Counted from the first letter of the stretch, positions 1 to 9,613 are shown. The stretch is 64,000 nucleotides of DNA from Bacteroidaceae bacterium (GCA_017507105.1 JAFWBM010000003.1:1-64000), one strand, 5' to 3'. A program made the numbers and translations. Notes: generated from the letters alone by a model not told the origin.

Positions 1-146
1 ACTCGCTGTAAAAAATATTAAAGCAAGCTTTATATTTCTTGCTCGTTTGTTGCTATCTTTGAGGTAAACCTCTAACATATACTGCACTCGCTGTAAAAAA
101 TATTAAAGCAAGCTTTATATTTCTTGCTCGTTTGTTACTATCTTTG
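1..146 (+). repeat. Tandem 61-bp direct repeat upstream of the alanine symporter
   Basis: Bases 1-61 and 86-146 are the same 61-bp unit with one difference (G at 52, A at 137), on an 85-bp period. Each unit starts ACTCGCTGTAAAAAATATT, carries the palindrome AAAGCAAGCTTT and ends in TATCTTTG, which matches the Bacteroidota -7 element. The spacer holds the small hairpin GAGGTAAACCTC (61-72). Related sequence lies upstream of the genes starting at 4990 and 44355, in the same orientation relative to those genes, so this looks like a duplicated regulatory or promoter unit. The first copy may extend beyond the window. Confidence 0.75.
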
Positions 147-253
147 CACACTTTTATACAAAAAAGTATTCTCCCATCCATGTTGGGTTGGGTATGTTCT
201 CATATGATGGAAATATATATATTATTATTTAATGATTAAACTATATTTATAAG

Positions 254-1672
254 ATGGGTCTTGATGAGCTAAGAGTGTTGGTAGAGGAGTTTTTTTCTAA
301 TCTGAATGTGTGGGTACAAGGTATCAATGATGTTATATGGGGATGGCCTATGCTCTCCATCTTGCTTGGAACACATATATTCCTTACGATAAAACTACGT
401 TTTCCACAGCGTTATATTTTTAAAGCCATACGTCTCTCTGTTAAGAACGACAAGGATTCTATAGGCGATGTAAGTCCATTTGCAGCACTTGTAACTTCGC
501 TTGCCGGCACCATTGGCACCGGTAATATCGTAGGAGTTGCCACTGCACTTGTAATAGGAGGTCCGGGCGCCTTGCTGTGGTGCTTGCTCACTGGCGTACT
601 TGGAATTGCAACTAAATATGCCGAGTCGCTTATAGCCTTGAGATACAAGGTGCGACGTAAAGATGGTACAATAGCCGGTGGTCCTATGTATGTGCTTAGC
701 CGGGCTATGAACCTAAAGTCGCTGGCTGTCATTTTCTGTATATTTACACTGATAATGGGATTCAGTGCCGGTAATTTCATACAAGGTAATGCCATATCCG
801 AGACATTGAAAGAGGCATATGGTGTTGATATTTACGTTACAGCTACACTGCTTACGATTGCTGTATGTTCGGTTATATTCTTTGGACTCAAAGGAATAGC
901 TCGTGTATGCGAGGGTCTTGTACCATTTATGACAATAGCATATATGCTAGGATGTATTGTACTATTATTTATAAATGCCGATTATCTTTGGCCCTCAGTT
1001 GTACTTATTTCAAAGAGTGCATTCAATCCTGTTGCCATAGGTGGTGGAGTTGTAGGTGGTTTGATGATAGCCCTACAGTATGGTGTCAGCCGAGGTTTGC
1101 TTTCAAATGAATCGGGTATGGGTTCTGCAGCCATTATAATATCTGCAGCTAAATCGCGTAATCCGGTACGCTTGGCGCTTATATCTTCAACATCAACTTT
1201 CTGGGACACGGTTGTTGTATGTACTGCTACAGGTATAGTAGCGGTTAGCAGTATGCTAGCTATAGGTTTTGATTGGAACTCCTATTCATCGGGACTTGTG
1301 ATGCAGCATGCCTTTAATCAGATACCTGCTGTAGGTTCACATGCACTCGCAATCATAATCTTCACATTTGCTTTCAGTACCATCTTAGGATGGACATATT
1401 GCGGCGAGAAAGCCATTGAGTATATGTATAAAAAGAATAGTGATAAGGCCGTACGTAATTTCCGTATCCTTTGGGTTATTGCCACCTTTATAGGTGCCAT
1501 TATGCCATTACATCTTGTATGGAACATTGGCAGTACAGCTGCGGCTTTTATGATTATTCCTAATATAATACCTCTTTTTGTTCTCTCCAATTTATTGGTC
1601 AAGGATACCCGACACTATTTGTGGGAGAACAGATTGGATGAAATTTTAAAAGAGGATGTTCCTGAAGTATAA
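254..1672 (+). CDS. Alanine/glycine:cation symporter (AGCS family)
   Basis: A 472-residue integral inner-membrane protein of the AGCS family, which imports alanine or glycine with sodium. Many hydrophobic segments run through the chain. The family signature around GTIGTGNIVGVA is at residues 85-96, followed by GGPMY near 142-146 and a SNESGMGSA stretch further on. The length is normal for the family and the ATG at 254 gives a complete N-terminus. The gene stands alone, with the tandem repeats at 1-146 upstream and a strong inverted repeat at 1677-1726 downstream that separates it from the convergent aminotransferase gene. Which amino acid it prefers cannot be read from sequence. The family call is secure. 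Confidence 0.93.
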   Translation: MGLDELRVLVEEFFSNLNVWVQGINDVIWGWPMLSILLGTHIFLTIKLRFPQRYIFKAIRLSVKNDKDSIGDVSPFAALVTSLAGTIGTGNIVGVATALVIGGPGALLWCLLTGVLGIATKYAESLIALRYKVRRKDGTIAGGPMYVLSRAMNLKSLAVIFCIFTLIMGFSAGNFIQGNAISETLKEAYGVDIYVTATLLTIAVCSVIFFGLKGIARVCEGLVPFMTIAYMLGCIVLLFINADYLWPSVVLISKSAFNPVAIGGGVVGGLMIALQYGVSRGLLSNESGMGSAAIIISAAKSRNPVRLALISSTSTFWDTVVVCTATGIVAVSSMLAIGFDWNSYSSGLVMQHAFNQIPAVGSHALAIIIFTFAFSTILGWTYCGEKAIEYMYKKNSDKAVRNFRILWVIATFIGAIMPLHLVWNIGSTAAAFMIIPNIIPLFVLSNLLVKDTRHYLWENRLDEILKEDVPEV

Positions 1673-1676
1673 AACA

Positions 1677-1726
1677 GATAGATAAACGAGGACGAACAGA
1701 GATAAGTTCGTCCTCGTTTATCTATC
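1677..1726. terminator. Bidirectional terminator hairpin
   Basis: A perfect 21-bp inverted repeat (1677-1697 with 1706-1726) with an 8-nt loop lies between two convergent genes. Its AT-rich outer ends and GC-rich core suit termination from either side. Confidence 0.8.
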
Positions 1727-1740
1727 ATTCTATTTTATAA

Positions 1741-2913
1741 TCAGTACGCTCTATCGTATGCTTCTTTTATCTGTTTCATTGCTTTCATAAGGATACATCG
1801 TGGGCAACCTACATTCATTCGCATGAATCCTTCACCGCCTTCGCCAAACATGCTACCATCGTTCATGCCCACCTTTGCCTCATTGATGAAAAATTCGACA
1901 AGTTTCTCTTGTGGCAACTCCAACTTACTTGCATCTATGAATACAAGAAAAGATGCTTGCGGACGGATCATAGAGAGCAGAGGTAGATTCTCCTTTATAT
2001 ACTCTTCTACATAATTGACGTTTTCCTCAACATATTCCATCATCTGTTCTAGCCATTCTTCTCCCTCTTCATACGCAGCTGCAACTGTTTCTGTTGCAAA
2101 AAGTGGTGCAAAATCCTGCTCGCTCCTGCTTAAGAATTCGCAGTATCTATTGCGCAAATTACTGTTTTTGATAATATGGTACGAGCTTTTCAGTCCGGCG
2201 ATATTAAAACTCTTGCTAGCAGCCATTAGCGTAATGCTGTTCTCTTCAGCTTCAGTGCTCACTGTTGCAAAAGGTATATGTTTATATCCTTTAAGCGTCA
2301 TGTCGCAATGTATCTCATCCGATATGACAAGAACGTTGTTCCTGACACATATTTCAGCCATTCTTGCTAGTTCGGTTCTGTTCCAGACACGTCCTCCCGG
2401 GTTATGTGGGCTGCACAGAAGGAACATGCTGCACTCCTTCGCTTTCTCTTCAAAGTCATTAAAGTCTATTTTGTATTCTCCATCAACAAGTTTTAATGGG
2501 TTAGTTACCACTGTACGTCCCAAATCTCTCGTAACATTATGATAGGGATGATATACAGGTGGCTGTATAAGCACCTTGTCGCCAACTTTCGTAAAGCACT
2601 GTATCGCAAATGACAATGCAGGGACTATCCCGCCCACAAAACCAATCTCTTCTTCATCTATTTCCCATCCGTATCTGTGGTTTACCCATCTTTTTATAGC
2701 CGGTTTCCACCTAGGACTTGTAAAGGTATAGCCATATATAGGATGTTCTACACGTCTGCGAAGTGTCTCTGTTACACATGGGGGTGATGAAAAATCCATA
2801 TCTGCCACCCACATTGGAAGTATATCAGTTGTCCCAAAAAGGTTCTCTGCTCCATCATATTTCACACAATCGGTACCAATGCGTGGTATTATCTCGTCAA
2901 AATTGTATTTCAT
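1741..2913 (-). CDS. MalY/PatB-like PLP-dependent C-S lyase
   Basis: A 390-residue fold-type I PLP enzyme of the MalY/PatB branch, whose characterised members are mostly cystathionine beta-lyases. Visible hallmarks are the N-terminal MWVADMDF motif (residues 34-41), SPHNPGGR near 168-175, ISDEIHCD near 197-204 and the PLP lysine K234 in AASKSFNIAGLK. It is the last gene of a three-gene minus-strand operon and starts 1 nt after the ATPase gene ends. The likely role is cleavage of cystathionine or cysteine-type thioethers, but family members differ in substrate and MalY also acts as a regulator in E. coli, so the exact substrate is open. Confidence 0.88.
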   Translation of the reverse strand: MKYNFDEIIPRIGTDCVKYDGAENLFGTTDILPMWVADMDFSSPPCVTETLRRRVEHPIYGYTFTSPRWKPAIKRWVNHRYGWEIDEEEIGFVGGIVPALSFAIQCFTKVGDKVLIQPPVYHPYHNVTRDLGRTVVTNPLKLVDGEYKIDFNDFEEKAKECSMFLLCSPHNPGGRVWNRTELARMAEICVRNNVLVISDEIHCDMTLKGYKHIPFATVSTEAEENSITLMAASKSFNIAGLKSSYHIIKNSNLRNRYCEFLSRSEQDFAPLFATETVAAAYEEGEEWLEQMMEYVEENVNYVEEYIKENLPLLSMIRPQASFLVFIDASKLELPQEKLVEFFINEAKVGMNDGSMFGEGGEGFMRMNVGCPRCILMKAMKQIKEAYDRAY

Positions 2914-2914
2914 T

Positions 2915-3688
2915 CTACTCTATCTGAATTCTGTTATCTGATATATTGTAATATATACCGTCATTATCAATGAACTCTTGAAGTACCCCTTTCTTCACCA
3001 ACTCTTCCACACTGCCTGTATACATCTTCTTATTATGTATGAGCCATATCTTATCTGCTAATTGCAATACAAGTTCAAGATCGTGTGTCGATACAAGTAT
3101 GGCTTTATCTGTTTCATGTGCCAATGTGCGTAGCATACGGAATAGTTGCACCCTGCTATAGAAGTCAAGATAGGATGTAGGTTCATCAAGTATTATTATA
3201 GGAGTCTTCTGAGCCAAAGCCTTTGCAATCATGCACTTCTGACGTTCGCCATCGCTAAGAGTTTCAATAGGTCTATTTTGTAGATGTTCTACTCCTGCCT
3301 GTTGCATGGATTTTTCTATTATCTCCTCGTCATGTTTGCGACGAAACCCTATAAAATTTGTATATGGTGTTCTTCCTAGTGAAACTACCTCACGTACAGT
3401 CAAACCATTTATAGTCTTATTGTCGGTTAGGACAACAGCTATTTGTGTAGCAAGTTCCGATGGCTTATTTACCTTATCGTTGCCATCGGGATATATTATA
3501 GTACCGTCAAGTGGCATCTGGAATGCAGACAGCGTACGCATAAGTGTCGACTTACCTGCACCATTGGCTCCTATCAGCGCCACAAGTTCTCCGCTTTTAA
3601 GTGTTGCATTGATAACACCCATAACAGGCTGTGCTTGCCTGTTATGGGTGTATCCTATCAATAAATTTTCTAACTTGATGCTTGCCAT
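2915..3688 (-). CDS. FecE/HmuV-like ABC transporter ATP-binding protein
   Basis: A 257-residue single ABC ATPase domain. The Walker A GANGAGKST is at residues 40-48, the signature LSDGERQ at 144-150, the Walker B with DEPTSYLD around 164-174 and the H-loop histidine at about 202. Overall it resembles ATPases of iron-siderophore, heme and cobalamin importers. No FecCD-type permease or substrate-binding lipoprotein is encoded beside it: it sits between a peptidase (6 nt upstream) and a C-S lyase (1 nt downstream). Its membrane partner must lie elsewhere, so the transported substrate is unknown. Confidence 0.88.
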   Translation of the reverse strand: MASIKLENLLIGYTHNRQAQPVMGVINATLKSGELVALIGANGAGKSTLMRTLSAFQMPLDGTIIYPDGNDKVNKPSELATQIAVVLTDNKTINGLTVREVVSLGRTPYTNFIGFRRKHDEEIIEKSMQQAGVEHLQNRPIETLSDGERQKCMIAKALAQKTPIIILDEPTSYLDFYSRVQLFRMLRTLAHETDKAILVSTHDLELVLQLADKIWLIHNKKMYTGSVEELVKKGVLQEFIDNDGIYYNISDNRIQIE

Positions 3689-3694
3689 ATTTGT

Positions 3695-4990
3695 TTACTG
3701 CATCCACTCTTTAAGCAGTCCAAGAATCTCATTCTGTTTGTCTCTTGGCATTGTTGAAATGCGTGCTCTATGACTGCCGTTAGGAGCAATAAAAATATGT
3801 ATATTCTTTTTATTACGGCTGTCGAGCCATGTCACACCACTTGCTGTCCAAGGATCCCATTCGCCATATATGAATATCATTTTGGGGTCGTTCTCGGTCA
3901 GATAGTCTGTTACGAAACGGTAGTTGTAATCATCGAAGATTGTATTGGCCCACTCAGCAGGCAACATCACCTTTTTGTAATATCCTTCAATATCCTCGGC
4001 TTTGATGTAATCTTTAAATGGGTCTACGTTGTATCCGTAGTAACCGAAATCCTTTACTGCCTGAATAGAGAACGATTCCAAATCGTTCTTGCGTGAGAAA
4101 TACTCGGGCTCACACGATTTGATGAGGTATTTGAATATGGTTTCGTTGTCGGCATCGTTTGAGGGGATTCCTGTGACGGGCATGCCCCACTGCCAGAATG
4201 AGAACTGGTACTCGAGTACACAAAGGTCATAAATTGTCTCTGTAGGTACATAGAATGTGTATCCCTTTTCATTGCAATACTCGTTGAACTTAGGCATCAG
4301 CTCGGCTTTGCGCTTCAATAGCTGGAACTGGAATTCGCGTATTGCATCGCGGTCGGCTTTTGTTGCGGCCTGCTCAAGGAACGACTCGTGACGGCCATCC
4401 TCGAGTGCACGGCTCAGCGGTGCTACATAAGGTACCGACACATCTACATCCTCGGGGTAATAGGCACGATAGAATATAGTTGTTGAACCGCCTTTGCTTA
4501 TTCCTGTTGCTGCCCACTTGCCTGTGTAGTGCTTTTTGAACTCAGTTGTTATTGCGTGGTAGTCGTGCATTGAATTGGCAATTGTAAGGTGTTGCCAATC
4601 GAGCGGATTGGGCTTCGACTGTGAGAAATAGCGGTATTCTACAAAAAGAATATTGGCATCGAGCAGATAGGTAAGCTCTTCCATATAACGTTTGCTGTTG
4701 AAGGCATAATCGGCACCGTAGCCTTCGGTAACAATTACTGTGGGGCGGTCGAAACCACGATGTCCGAGCATAACGCGCTGTTCGAATGTTCCGGCATTTT
4801 CGTTATTGGGGTCAATCAACTGTGTGAATTTAAGAAGATAGTAACTGCGTGTGGTGTCGTTCTTCTCAATTTTCTCGTAGTTTGTTACCGATGCCATTCT
4901 GCTTAGCATCTTTTCTACTTCCTTATTGCCTGCAAATGTTGTATAGCTGACAAACAACAATATGACAATCGAAATAATGTTTTTATACAT
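3695..4990 (-). CDS. S28/PS-10-type secreted serine aminopeptidase
   Basis: A 431-residue exported alpha/beta-hydrolase peptidase related to the Streptomyces tripeptidyl aminopeptidase PS-10 family. A signal peptide ends near residue 20. The nucleophile is probably S165 in ATGISKGGST; the likely acid is the Asp in YGEWDPW and the likely base the His in PNGSHRAR near the C-terminus. The EYRYFSQS motif at 118-125 is typical of this family. It is the first gene of an operon with the ATPase and the C-S lyase. A role in trimming tripeptides from protein N-termini in the periplasm is inferred from the family. Confidence 0.85.
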   Translation of the reverse strand: MYKNIISIVILLFVSYTTFAGNKEVEKMLSRMASVTNYEKIEKNDTTRSYYLLKFTQLIDPNNENAGTFEQRVMLGHRGFDRPTVIVTEGYGADYAFNSKRYMEELTYLLDANILFVEYRYFSQSKPNPLDWQHLTIANSMHDYHAITTEFKKHYTGKWAATGISKGGSTTIFYRAYYPEDVDVSVPYVAPLSRALEDGRHESFLEQAATKADRDAIREFQFQLLKRKAELMPKFNEYCNEKGYTFYVPTETIYDLCVLEYQFSFWQWGMPVTGIPSNDADNETIFKYLIKSCEPEYFSRKNDLESFSIQAVKDFGYYGYNVDPFKDYIKAEDIEGYYKKVMLPAEWANTIFDDYNYRFVTDYLTENDPKMIFIYGEWDPWTASGVTWLDSRNKKNIHIFIAPNGSHRARISTMPRDKQNEILGLLKEWMQ

Positions 4991-5030
4991 GGTAATTTAT
5001 TAAAATTGTTTTTAATTACTAATTATTTAC

Positions 5031-5073
5031 AAATATACAAAGTTTACTTTGGATATATTGCAGCGAGTGCAGT
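5031..5073 (-). promoter_or_regulatory. Upstream motif shared with the 1-146 repeats
   Basis: Read on the minus strand, 5073-5058 is ACTGCACTCGCTGCAA, which matches bases 82-97 of the tandem repeat region except at one position. It is followed by AAAGTAAACTTT, in the place where the repeat has AAAGCAAGCTTT, and then TATATTTG, a -7-like element. It lies 40-85 nt upstream of the peptidase start at 4990. Similarity was judged by eye. Confidence 0.45.
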
Positions 5074-5098
5074 AAATCTTCGGAATCTCCTCTCAAAT

Positions 5099-5150
5099 AT
5101 AGTAACAGATGAGCTACAATTAATGAAAATTGTAGCTCATCTGTTACTAT
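5099..5150. terminator. Long terminator hairpin after the subtilase gene
   Basis: A perfect 22-bp inverted repeat (5099-5120 with 5129-5150) with an 8-nt loop begins 11 nt after the subtilase stop codon, in the direction of transcription. Confidence 0.8.
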
Positions 5151-5161
5151 ACTAATTAGCC

Positions 5162-7360
5162 TTACAATCTTATAAGTGTTGAGCCTGAGGTCCTGCGGTT
5201 TCCTGTATTAAGTTGTACTGCATAAACTCCTTTTGGCAAGTGTGAGATATCTATGGTTGTATCATTTGTAGACATTTTCTTTTCTCCATTTATTGAGAAT
5301 ATCGATATATCGATATTCTCGGCATCAACTTTGTTGTTGAACTCTACTCTAAGAATTGTTCCGTCAACAATAAAACGAGCCTGCTGTGGCTGGTGTTCGT
5401 ATATATCGGGGATATTTGTTTTTATATCAAGTACTTTCAAAAGTCCTTTGTAGGCATCTATTTGGCCATGACCGTATGTGTTGTTCGGATATTCCATCTC
5501 ATTGTCGGGATATTGCGACGACTCTGCTATCACTTTGAAAATATCATCAGGGGTAAGATTTGGATTGGCTTGAAGCCACAATGCAATTGTTCCTGCTACA
5601 ATGGGCGCTGCCATTGATGTTCCCGATTGCGCCATGTAGTAATAATCCTTATTGTTATATCTCACTTTATCGGTCAGTGACTTTTTGTCTGTCTCGATAT
5701 TTGTAGAAAAGCTATTATATGCGGCATTTATACACATTCCGGGTGCAACTACATCGGGTTTTCTGATACCATCAAATGTAGGTCCTAATGATGAGAATTT
5801 TGCAATCTTACCGATGGCATCGGGTGAAAAGATTCCTACCTCTGTATTCTCCTCACCATATATGTTTTTGAAAGTCGACTTATATCCTGTAGCACCTACA
5901 GATACTATAAACGGCAATGTGGCAGGCCATGATACCGAGTAGCCTGGCACTAAAGTATTGTATTCGGGAATATCTTCTATATTTGCAAATGGACTGTAGA
6001 ACAGATCGCTGTACAACCATGCAGGTGAATCTCCTGTAAGAAGGAATGTGGTGCCATATAGCATAAGGTATGCCATGTGAGGCATTGTTCCGTCTATATG
6101 GAAAACATCGCCTCTATCGTCTTTGTAATCGCTTTTATATATCTTTAGGACTATATCACCTACGCTTACGCTTGTCTTTAATATACATGTATCGCCAGCC
6201 AGTGATTTTATACTGTCGGTATTGAACTTTATAGTATTTTCTATATAGGATTCTAAAAGTTTTATACTCCAGAAATCCATACGGACATCTTGATTGCCCG
6301 AAGTTACTATATCCATGTAGATACGGTCGCCTCCACCTATTCCGTTGGTGATGGCTGCACCTGCCTGATACATATTCTCGGTTTTCTCCATGTATGGAAT
6401 CTGGTGGCCCATATTACCACAAGCTGCTACGATTATACGTCCCGGGCCAACAAGTTTCTGTAACGCTTCACCTTCGAGTATACGTTGTCTCGAAAGTGTA
6501 ATACTCTCGCAACTGCTGAAGTTTATTACGCAAGGCTTGTTTTCCGATTTAGCTTTGTCAAAGATATATTTAAAACCTAAAACAGCTGTTGCTGATGTAT
6601 GTTCGTTTGGGTTTTCAAAGTCTGCGCGGTCTGAGTTGAAATCTACAAGATAGATGTCACTTTCCGGTGCCATACCCATATATTTGCCATCTACGGCAGA
6701 ACCTGCCATAGTACCTGCAACATGTGTGCCGTGTGTATGGTTACGAGTATATTGTGAGTGTTCAAGTTTTATAATCTCTTCGGGATTGTCTATGCAATAT
6801 CCAAGTGTTCCATCCTCATTTGGCCACATTGTGTCATAGTAGTATTTTATTCTTGTATTTCCATCCTTGTCAAAGAATGCGGGATGTGTGAAATCGAAAT
6901 AACAATCAAATATACCCGATACTACCTCTTTTCCTGTAAATGCTTGTGGCAGATTTGTACCTTTGTATATGTTTGTGGCATTTATATGCCACGGGGTTGT
7001 ATCCATTGCCGGTTTTGGCATACGTTCTGCTTCAATGCGCTCAATGCGGTAGTCTAATGACAATGGTGCCAATTGGTTTATAGGAATATTTACTATATAT
7101 ATTCTATCTAATTTGTCTGAAATCTTACAACCATATTCTTCGAATACTTCATCACTGTTTGTAGTATCGTTAGTAGTTACCAATGCAAGTATATATGAAT
7201 TTTTGATGTTGCTGCCCGGTGCTCTCTTGGCTGCTGAATTCATGTCGCGGTTTACTATATTTATCAAATGTGATGACAGTTTGCTGTAGTCGGCCTTTGT
7301 CTGTGCCATTGAAGCAAATGTGATTGATAAGAGAAAGATTGAAAATAAGACTCTTTTCAT
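5162..7360 (-). CDS. Secreted subtilisin-like serine protease (S8) with C-terminal sorting tail
   Basis: A 732-residue exported protease. The signal peptide ends in ASMAQ near residue 20. The catalytic triad is visible: D152 in VVSGIFDCYFD, H210 in THGTHVAG and S582 in SGTSMAAP, with the oxyanion Asn at about 316. A large insertion separates the His and Ser blocks. The last 70 or so residues, with an IFSINGEKKMS-like strand, KGVYAVQLNT and a TLIRL end, resemble type IX secretion system sorting domains, so export across the outer membrane is likely if the cell has that system. The gene is monocistronic, with a terminator just downstream. Substrates are unknown. Confidence 0.9.
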   Translation of the reverse strand: MKRVLFSIFLLSITFASMAQTKADYSKLSSHLINIVNRDMNSAAKRAPGSNIKNSYILALVTTNDTTNSDEVFEEYGCKISDKLDRIYIVNIPINQLAPLSLDYRIERIEAERMPKPAMDTTPWHINATNIYKGTNLPQAFTGKEVVSGIFDCYFDFTHPAFFDKDGNTRIKYYYDTMWPNEDGTLGYCIDNPEEIIKLEHSQYTRNHTHGTHVAGTMAGSAVDGKYMGMAPESDIYLVDFNSDRADFENPNEHTSATAVLGFKYIFDKAKSENKPCVINFSSCESITLSRQRILEGEALQKLVGPGRIIVAACGNMGHQIPYMEKTENMYQAGAAITNGIGGGDRIYMDIVTSGNQDVRMDFWSIKLLESYIENTIKFNTDSIKSLAGDTCILKTSVSVGDIVLKIYKSDYKDDRGDVFHIDGTMPHMAYLMLYGTTFLLTGDSPAWLYSDLFYSPFANIEDIPEYNTLVPGYSVSWPATLPFIVSVGATGYKSTFKNIYGEENTEVGIFSPDAIGKIAKFSSLGPTFDGIRKPDVVAPGMCINAAYNSFSTNIETDKKSLTDKVRYNNKDYYYMAQSGTSMAAPIVAGTIALWLQANPNLTPDDIFKVIAESSQYPDNEMEYPNNTYGHGQIDAYKGLLKVLDIKTNIPDIYEHQPQQARFIVDGTILRVEFNNKVDAENIDISIFSINGEKKMSTNDTTIDISHLPKGVYAVQLNTGNRRTSGSTLIRL

Positions 7361-7539
7361 GTTATTATAGTTGCAAGGTTTTATATTATTGTAAGTTTCT
7401 GCAAATATAATAAACGATTATTAATTATTATAAAGTTATTGCTTTTTTTGACAAATTTTAATACAATTCGCTGTAAATGCTTGTATTTTGTCGGTATTTA
7501 TCTTTTATAATGTAAATTTTATTGTTGTGGTAGTGTGAT

Positions 7540-7587
7540 TTAATAAAAATAGGTCATATCCATATGGATATGACCTATTTTTATTAA
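7540..7587. terminator. 48-bp perfect palindrome after nagB
   Basis: A fully self-complementary 48-bp sequence centred on CCATATGG, 13 nt past the nagB stop. On the minus strand the right arm ends in TATTTTTATTAA, giving a U-rich tail. The rest of 7361-7599 is AT-rich leader of the subtilase gene without a visible gene. Confidence 0.8.
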
Positions 7588-7599
7588 AATGAATATATA

Positions 7600-8412
7600 T
7601 TACTTCAAGTTAGAGCAAGGACAGATGTTGTCTTTCTCGATGTCTTTGAAGTAGTTTACAGTACCAACCTTAAGCTCTGCTGTTGCAGCGTCGTCGCAAA
7701 CGATGATACCGTTCTGGTGCATCTGAAGAACGCTGATGGTCCACATCTGTGTGATGCTGCCCTCAACTGCGTGATACAATGCCTGAGCCTTGTTGTGGCC
7801 GTTAACGAGGATAAGAACCTCTTTAGCATCCATAACAGTACCTACACCAACAGTAACTGCTGTCTTGGGAACCTTGTTGATATCGTTGTCGAAGAAACGA
7901 GAGTTAGCGATAATTGTATCAGTTGTAAGAGTCTTGATACGTGTACGTGAGCTGAGTGATGAACCGGGCTCGTTGAATGCGATGTGACCGTCGGGACCGA
8001 TACCGCCAAGGAAGAGCTGGATACCACCGTAAGACTTGATCTTCTCTTCGTAACGTGCGCACTCTGCAATAAGGTCCTCAGCATTTCCGTTAAGAATGTT
8101 TACATTCTCCTTCTTAACATCAACGTGGCTGAAAAAGTTGTTCCACATGAATGAGTGGTAGCTCTCGGGGTGCTCCTCGGGAAGACCAACATACTCATCC
8201 ATATTGAATGTTACTACATTCTGGAAACTGACTTTACCCTCATTGTATAGGTTGATAAGCTCTTTGTATGTGCCAAGGGGTGTACCGCCGGTAGGCAATC
8301 CAAGAACAAAAGGCTTTTCAGCTGTAGGGTTAAACTCATTGATTCTCTTAGCAACATAAGTTGCAGCCCAGCGAGATAGCTGTTGATAGTTAGGTTCAAT
8401 AATTAAACGCAT
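7600..8412 (-). CDS. nagB: Glucosamine-6-phosphate deaminase
   Basis: A 270-residue NagB, which converts glucosamine-6-phosphate to fructose-6-phosphate and ammonia, the last step that feeds GlcNAc and glucosamine into glycolysis. The phosphate-binding [15 protein letters not shown] is at residues 39-53, the catalytic NMDEYVGL at about 70-77 and the [14 protein letters not shown] motif near 138-151. Length is standard. It lies 23 nt downstream of a GH43-like lipoprotein gene on the same strand, probably co-transcribed, and is followed by a strong palindromic terminator. Hexosaminidases encoded at 39.7-44.4 kb could supply its substrate pathway. Confidence 0.97.
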   Translation of the reverse strand: MRLIIEPNYQQLSRWAATYVAKRINEFNPTAEKPFVLGLPTGGTPLGTYKELINLYNEGKVSFQNVVTFNMDEYVGLPEEHPESYHSFMWNNFFSHVDVKKENVNILNGNAEDLIAECARYEEKIKSYGGIQLFLGGIGPDGHIAFNEPGSSLSSRTRIKTLTTDTIIANSRFFDNDINKVPKTAVTVGVGTVMDAKEVLILVNGHNKAQALYHAVEGSITQMWTISVLQMHQNGIIVCDDAATAELKVGTVNYFKDIEKDNICPCSNLK

Positions 8413-8435
8413 AATTGTTTATATTTAAAAGGTTT

Positions 8436-9452
8436 CTAATAATTATATTCTCTCTTTATCTTTAATCTATATTCATCAGTATCTATTTCAAATATATGTG
8501 GTACATATCTCGTCTTGTTATTATACACAGCCTTACGATGTAATACCATGAGCGGTGTTCCATCAATTGCACTTAGCAACGAAGCCTGTCCATATCCATC
8601 GGTAAGCAGTGGTCTCTCTTCTATCTGCCAAGGACCATTAAGCGGATGTCCTCTTTCGTTTTTGCTATATGCAACAGCCAGAGCCTCTTTACCATTGTAC
8701 TCAGTAGCAAACAGCATGCCAACGCGTCCTTTTCTTGTGCTGAAAAGAAATGGTCCATCAAACCATGCTATTCCGGAACTGTTTTCACTACCCTGCCATT
8801 GTGCATCGGATGTGCTTAACATTGTATAAGGCTCACCTATCTGTTTGTCACACTTTTCGGACAATCTTACGACGTTTATAGCCTCGGTGCTGTTGCATGC
8901 AGTTTGTGTACAATAAATTAAATATCCCACATTATAAAAGTCGGTTGTAAAAGTCGTCCCTTGTGCAATGGTATCGGTCACAAGTATAGGTCGTTTACTG
9001 CTTATCCGACTATATGGGCCTTGTATCTTGTCTGCTACAAATACATTACATTCAGCATTATAATGTTTCTGCTTGCATGAATCGTTACCTACACCTCTCA
9101 ATGTAGCAACAAGATAATACCTATTATTATATTTGTGTATTTCGGGAGCAATAATCCGACTTTTATCAATACCCTCTGTAGTCTCTCTATGCAAAACATT
9201 GTAGGGGCCTTGCCATCTCTTCATATCATTGCTCGTCCATACATCTCCTCCATCACCTATCATGTAATATGTAAGGTTCTCTTTGTCGAGAAAGATGAAC
9301 GGATTGCGTACCTCCATTGAGTCGATTTCAATTACACGTGCAACACCATTGTCCGATATGCGCATGTAGTTCTCGCTTTCACTGTTTTGCTGTTGTCGGC
9401 ATGCAAGAATTATCACAAGCATTGCCAATAACATTATCAGTCGACAGTTCAT
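8436..9452 (-). CDS. GH43-like five-bladed propeller lipoprotein, catalytic residues altered
   Basis: A 338-residue lipoprotein (lipobox ending at C18) with a GH43-like beta-propeller: RNPFIF at 49-54, IIAPEIHKYNNRYYLV at 100-115, FDGPFLFSTRKGR at 231-243 and a final blade around 285-305. In active GH43 enzymes the first motif carries a catalytic Asp (DP); here it is Asn (N50-P51). The usual DGGHG-type histidine motif is replaced by DGYGQAS. The Glu of the EGP general-acid motif is Asp here, which may be a subfamily trait. It may bind rather than cleave a glycan. It sits upstream of nagB in the same direction, with TATCTTTA as a possible -7 element at 9476-9483. Confidence 0.7.
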   Translation of the reverse strand: MNCRLIMLLAMLVIILACRQQQNSESENYMRISDNGVARVIEIDSMEVRNPFIFLDKENLTYYMIGDGGDVWTSNDMKRWQGPYNVLHRETTEGIDKSRIIAPEIHKYNNRYYLVATLRGVGNDSCKQKHYNAECNVFVADKIQGPYSRISSKRPILVTDTIAQGTTFTTDFYNVGYLIYCTQTACNSTEAINVVRLSEKCDKQIGEPYTMLSTSDAQWQGSENSSGIAWFDGPFLFSTRKGRVGMLFATEYNGKEALAVAYSKNERGHPLNGPWQIEERPLLTDGYGQASLLSAIDGTPLMVLHRKAVYNNKTRYVPHIFEIDTDEYRLKIKREYNY

Positions 9453-9613
9453 TATATCCCTTAATTTACACTCTGTAAAGATAGGTAAATTTATGTAATT
9501 GAAAAACTCTTTTATGAAATATTACATGAATTTTGAGACCATGTATCATCTTTCGTTTGTTTTAACATTGCAAAATATAGTTGTATGAATATATAAACCT
9601 TAATTTTTGAGTT

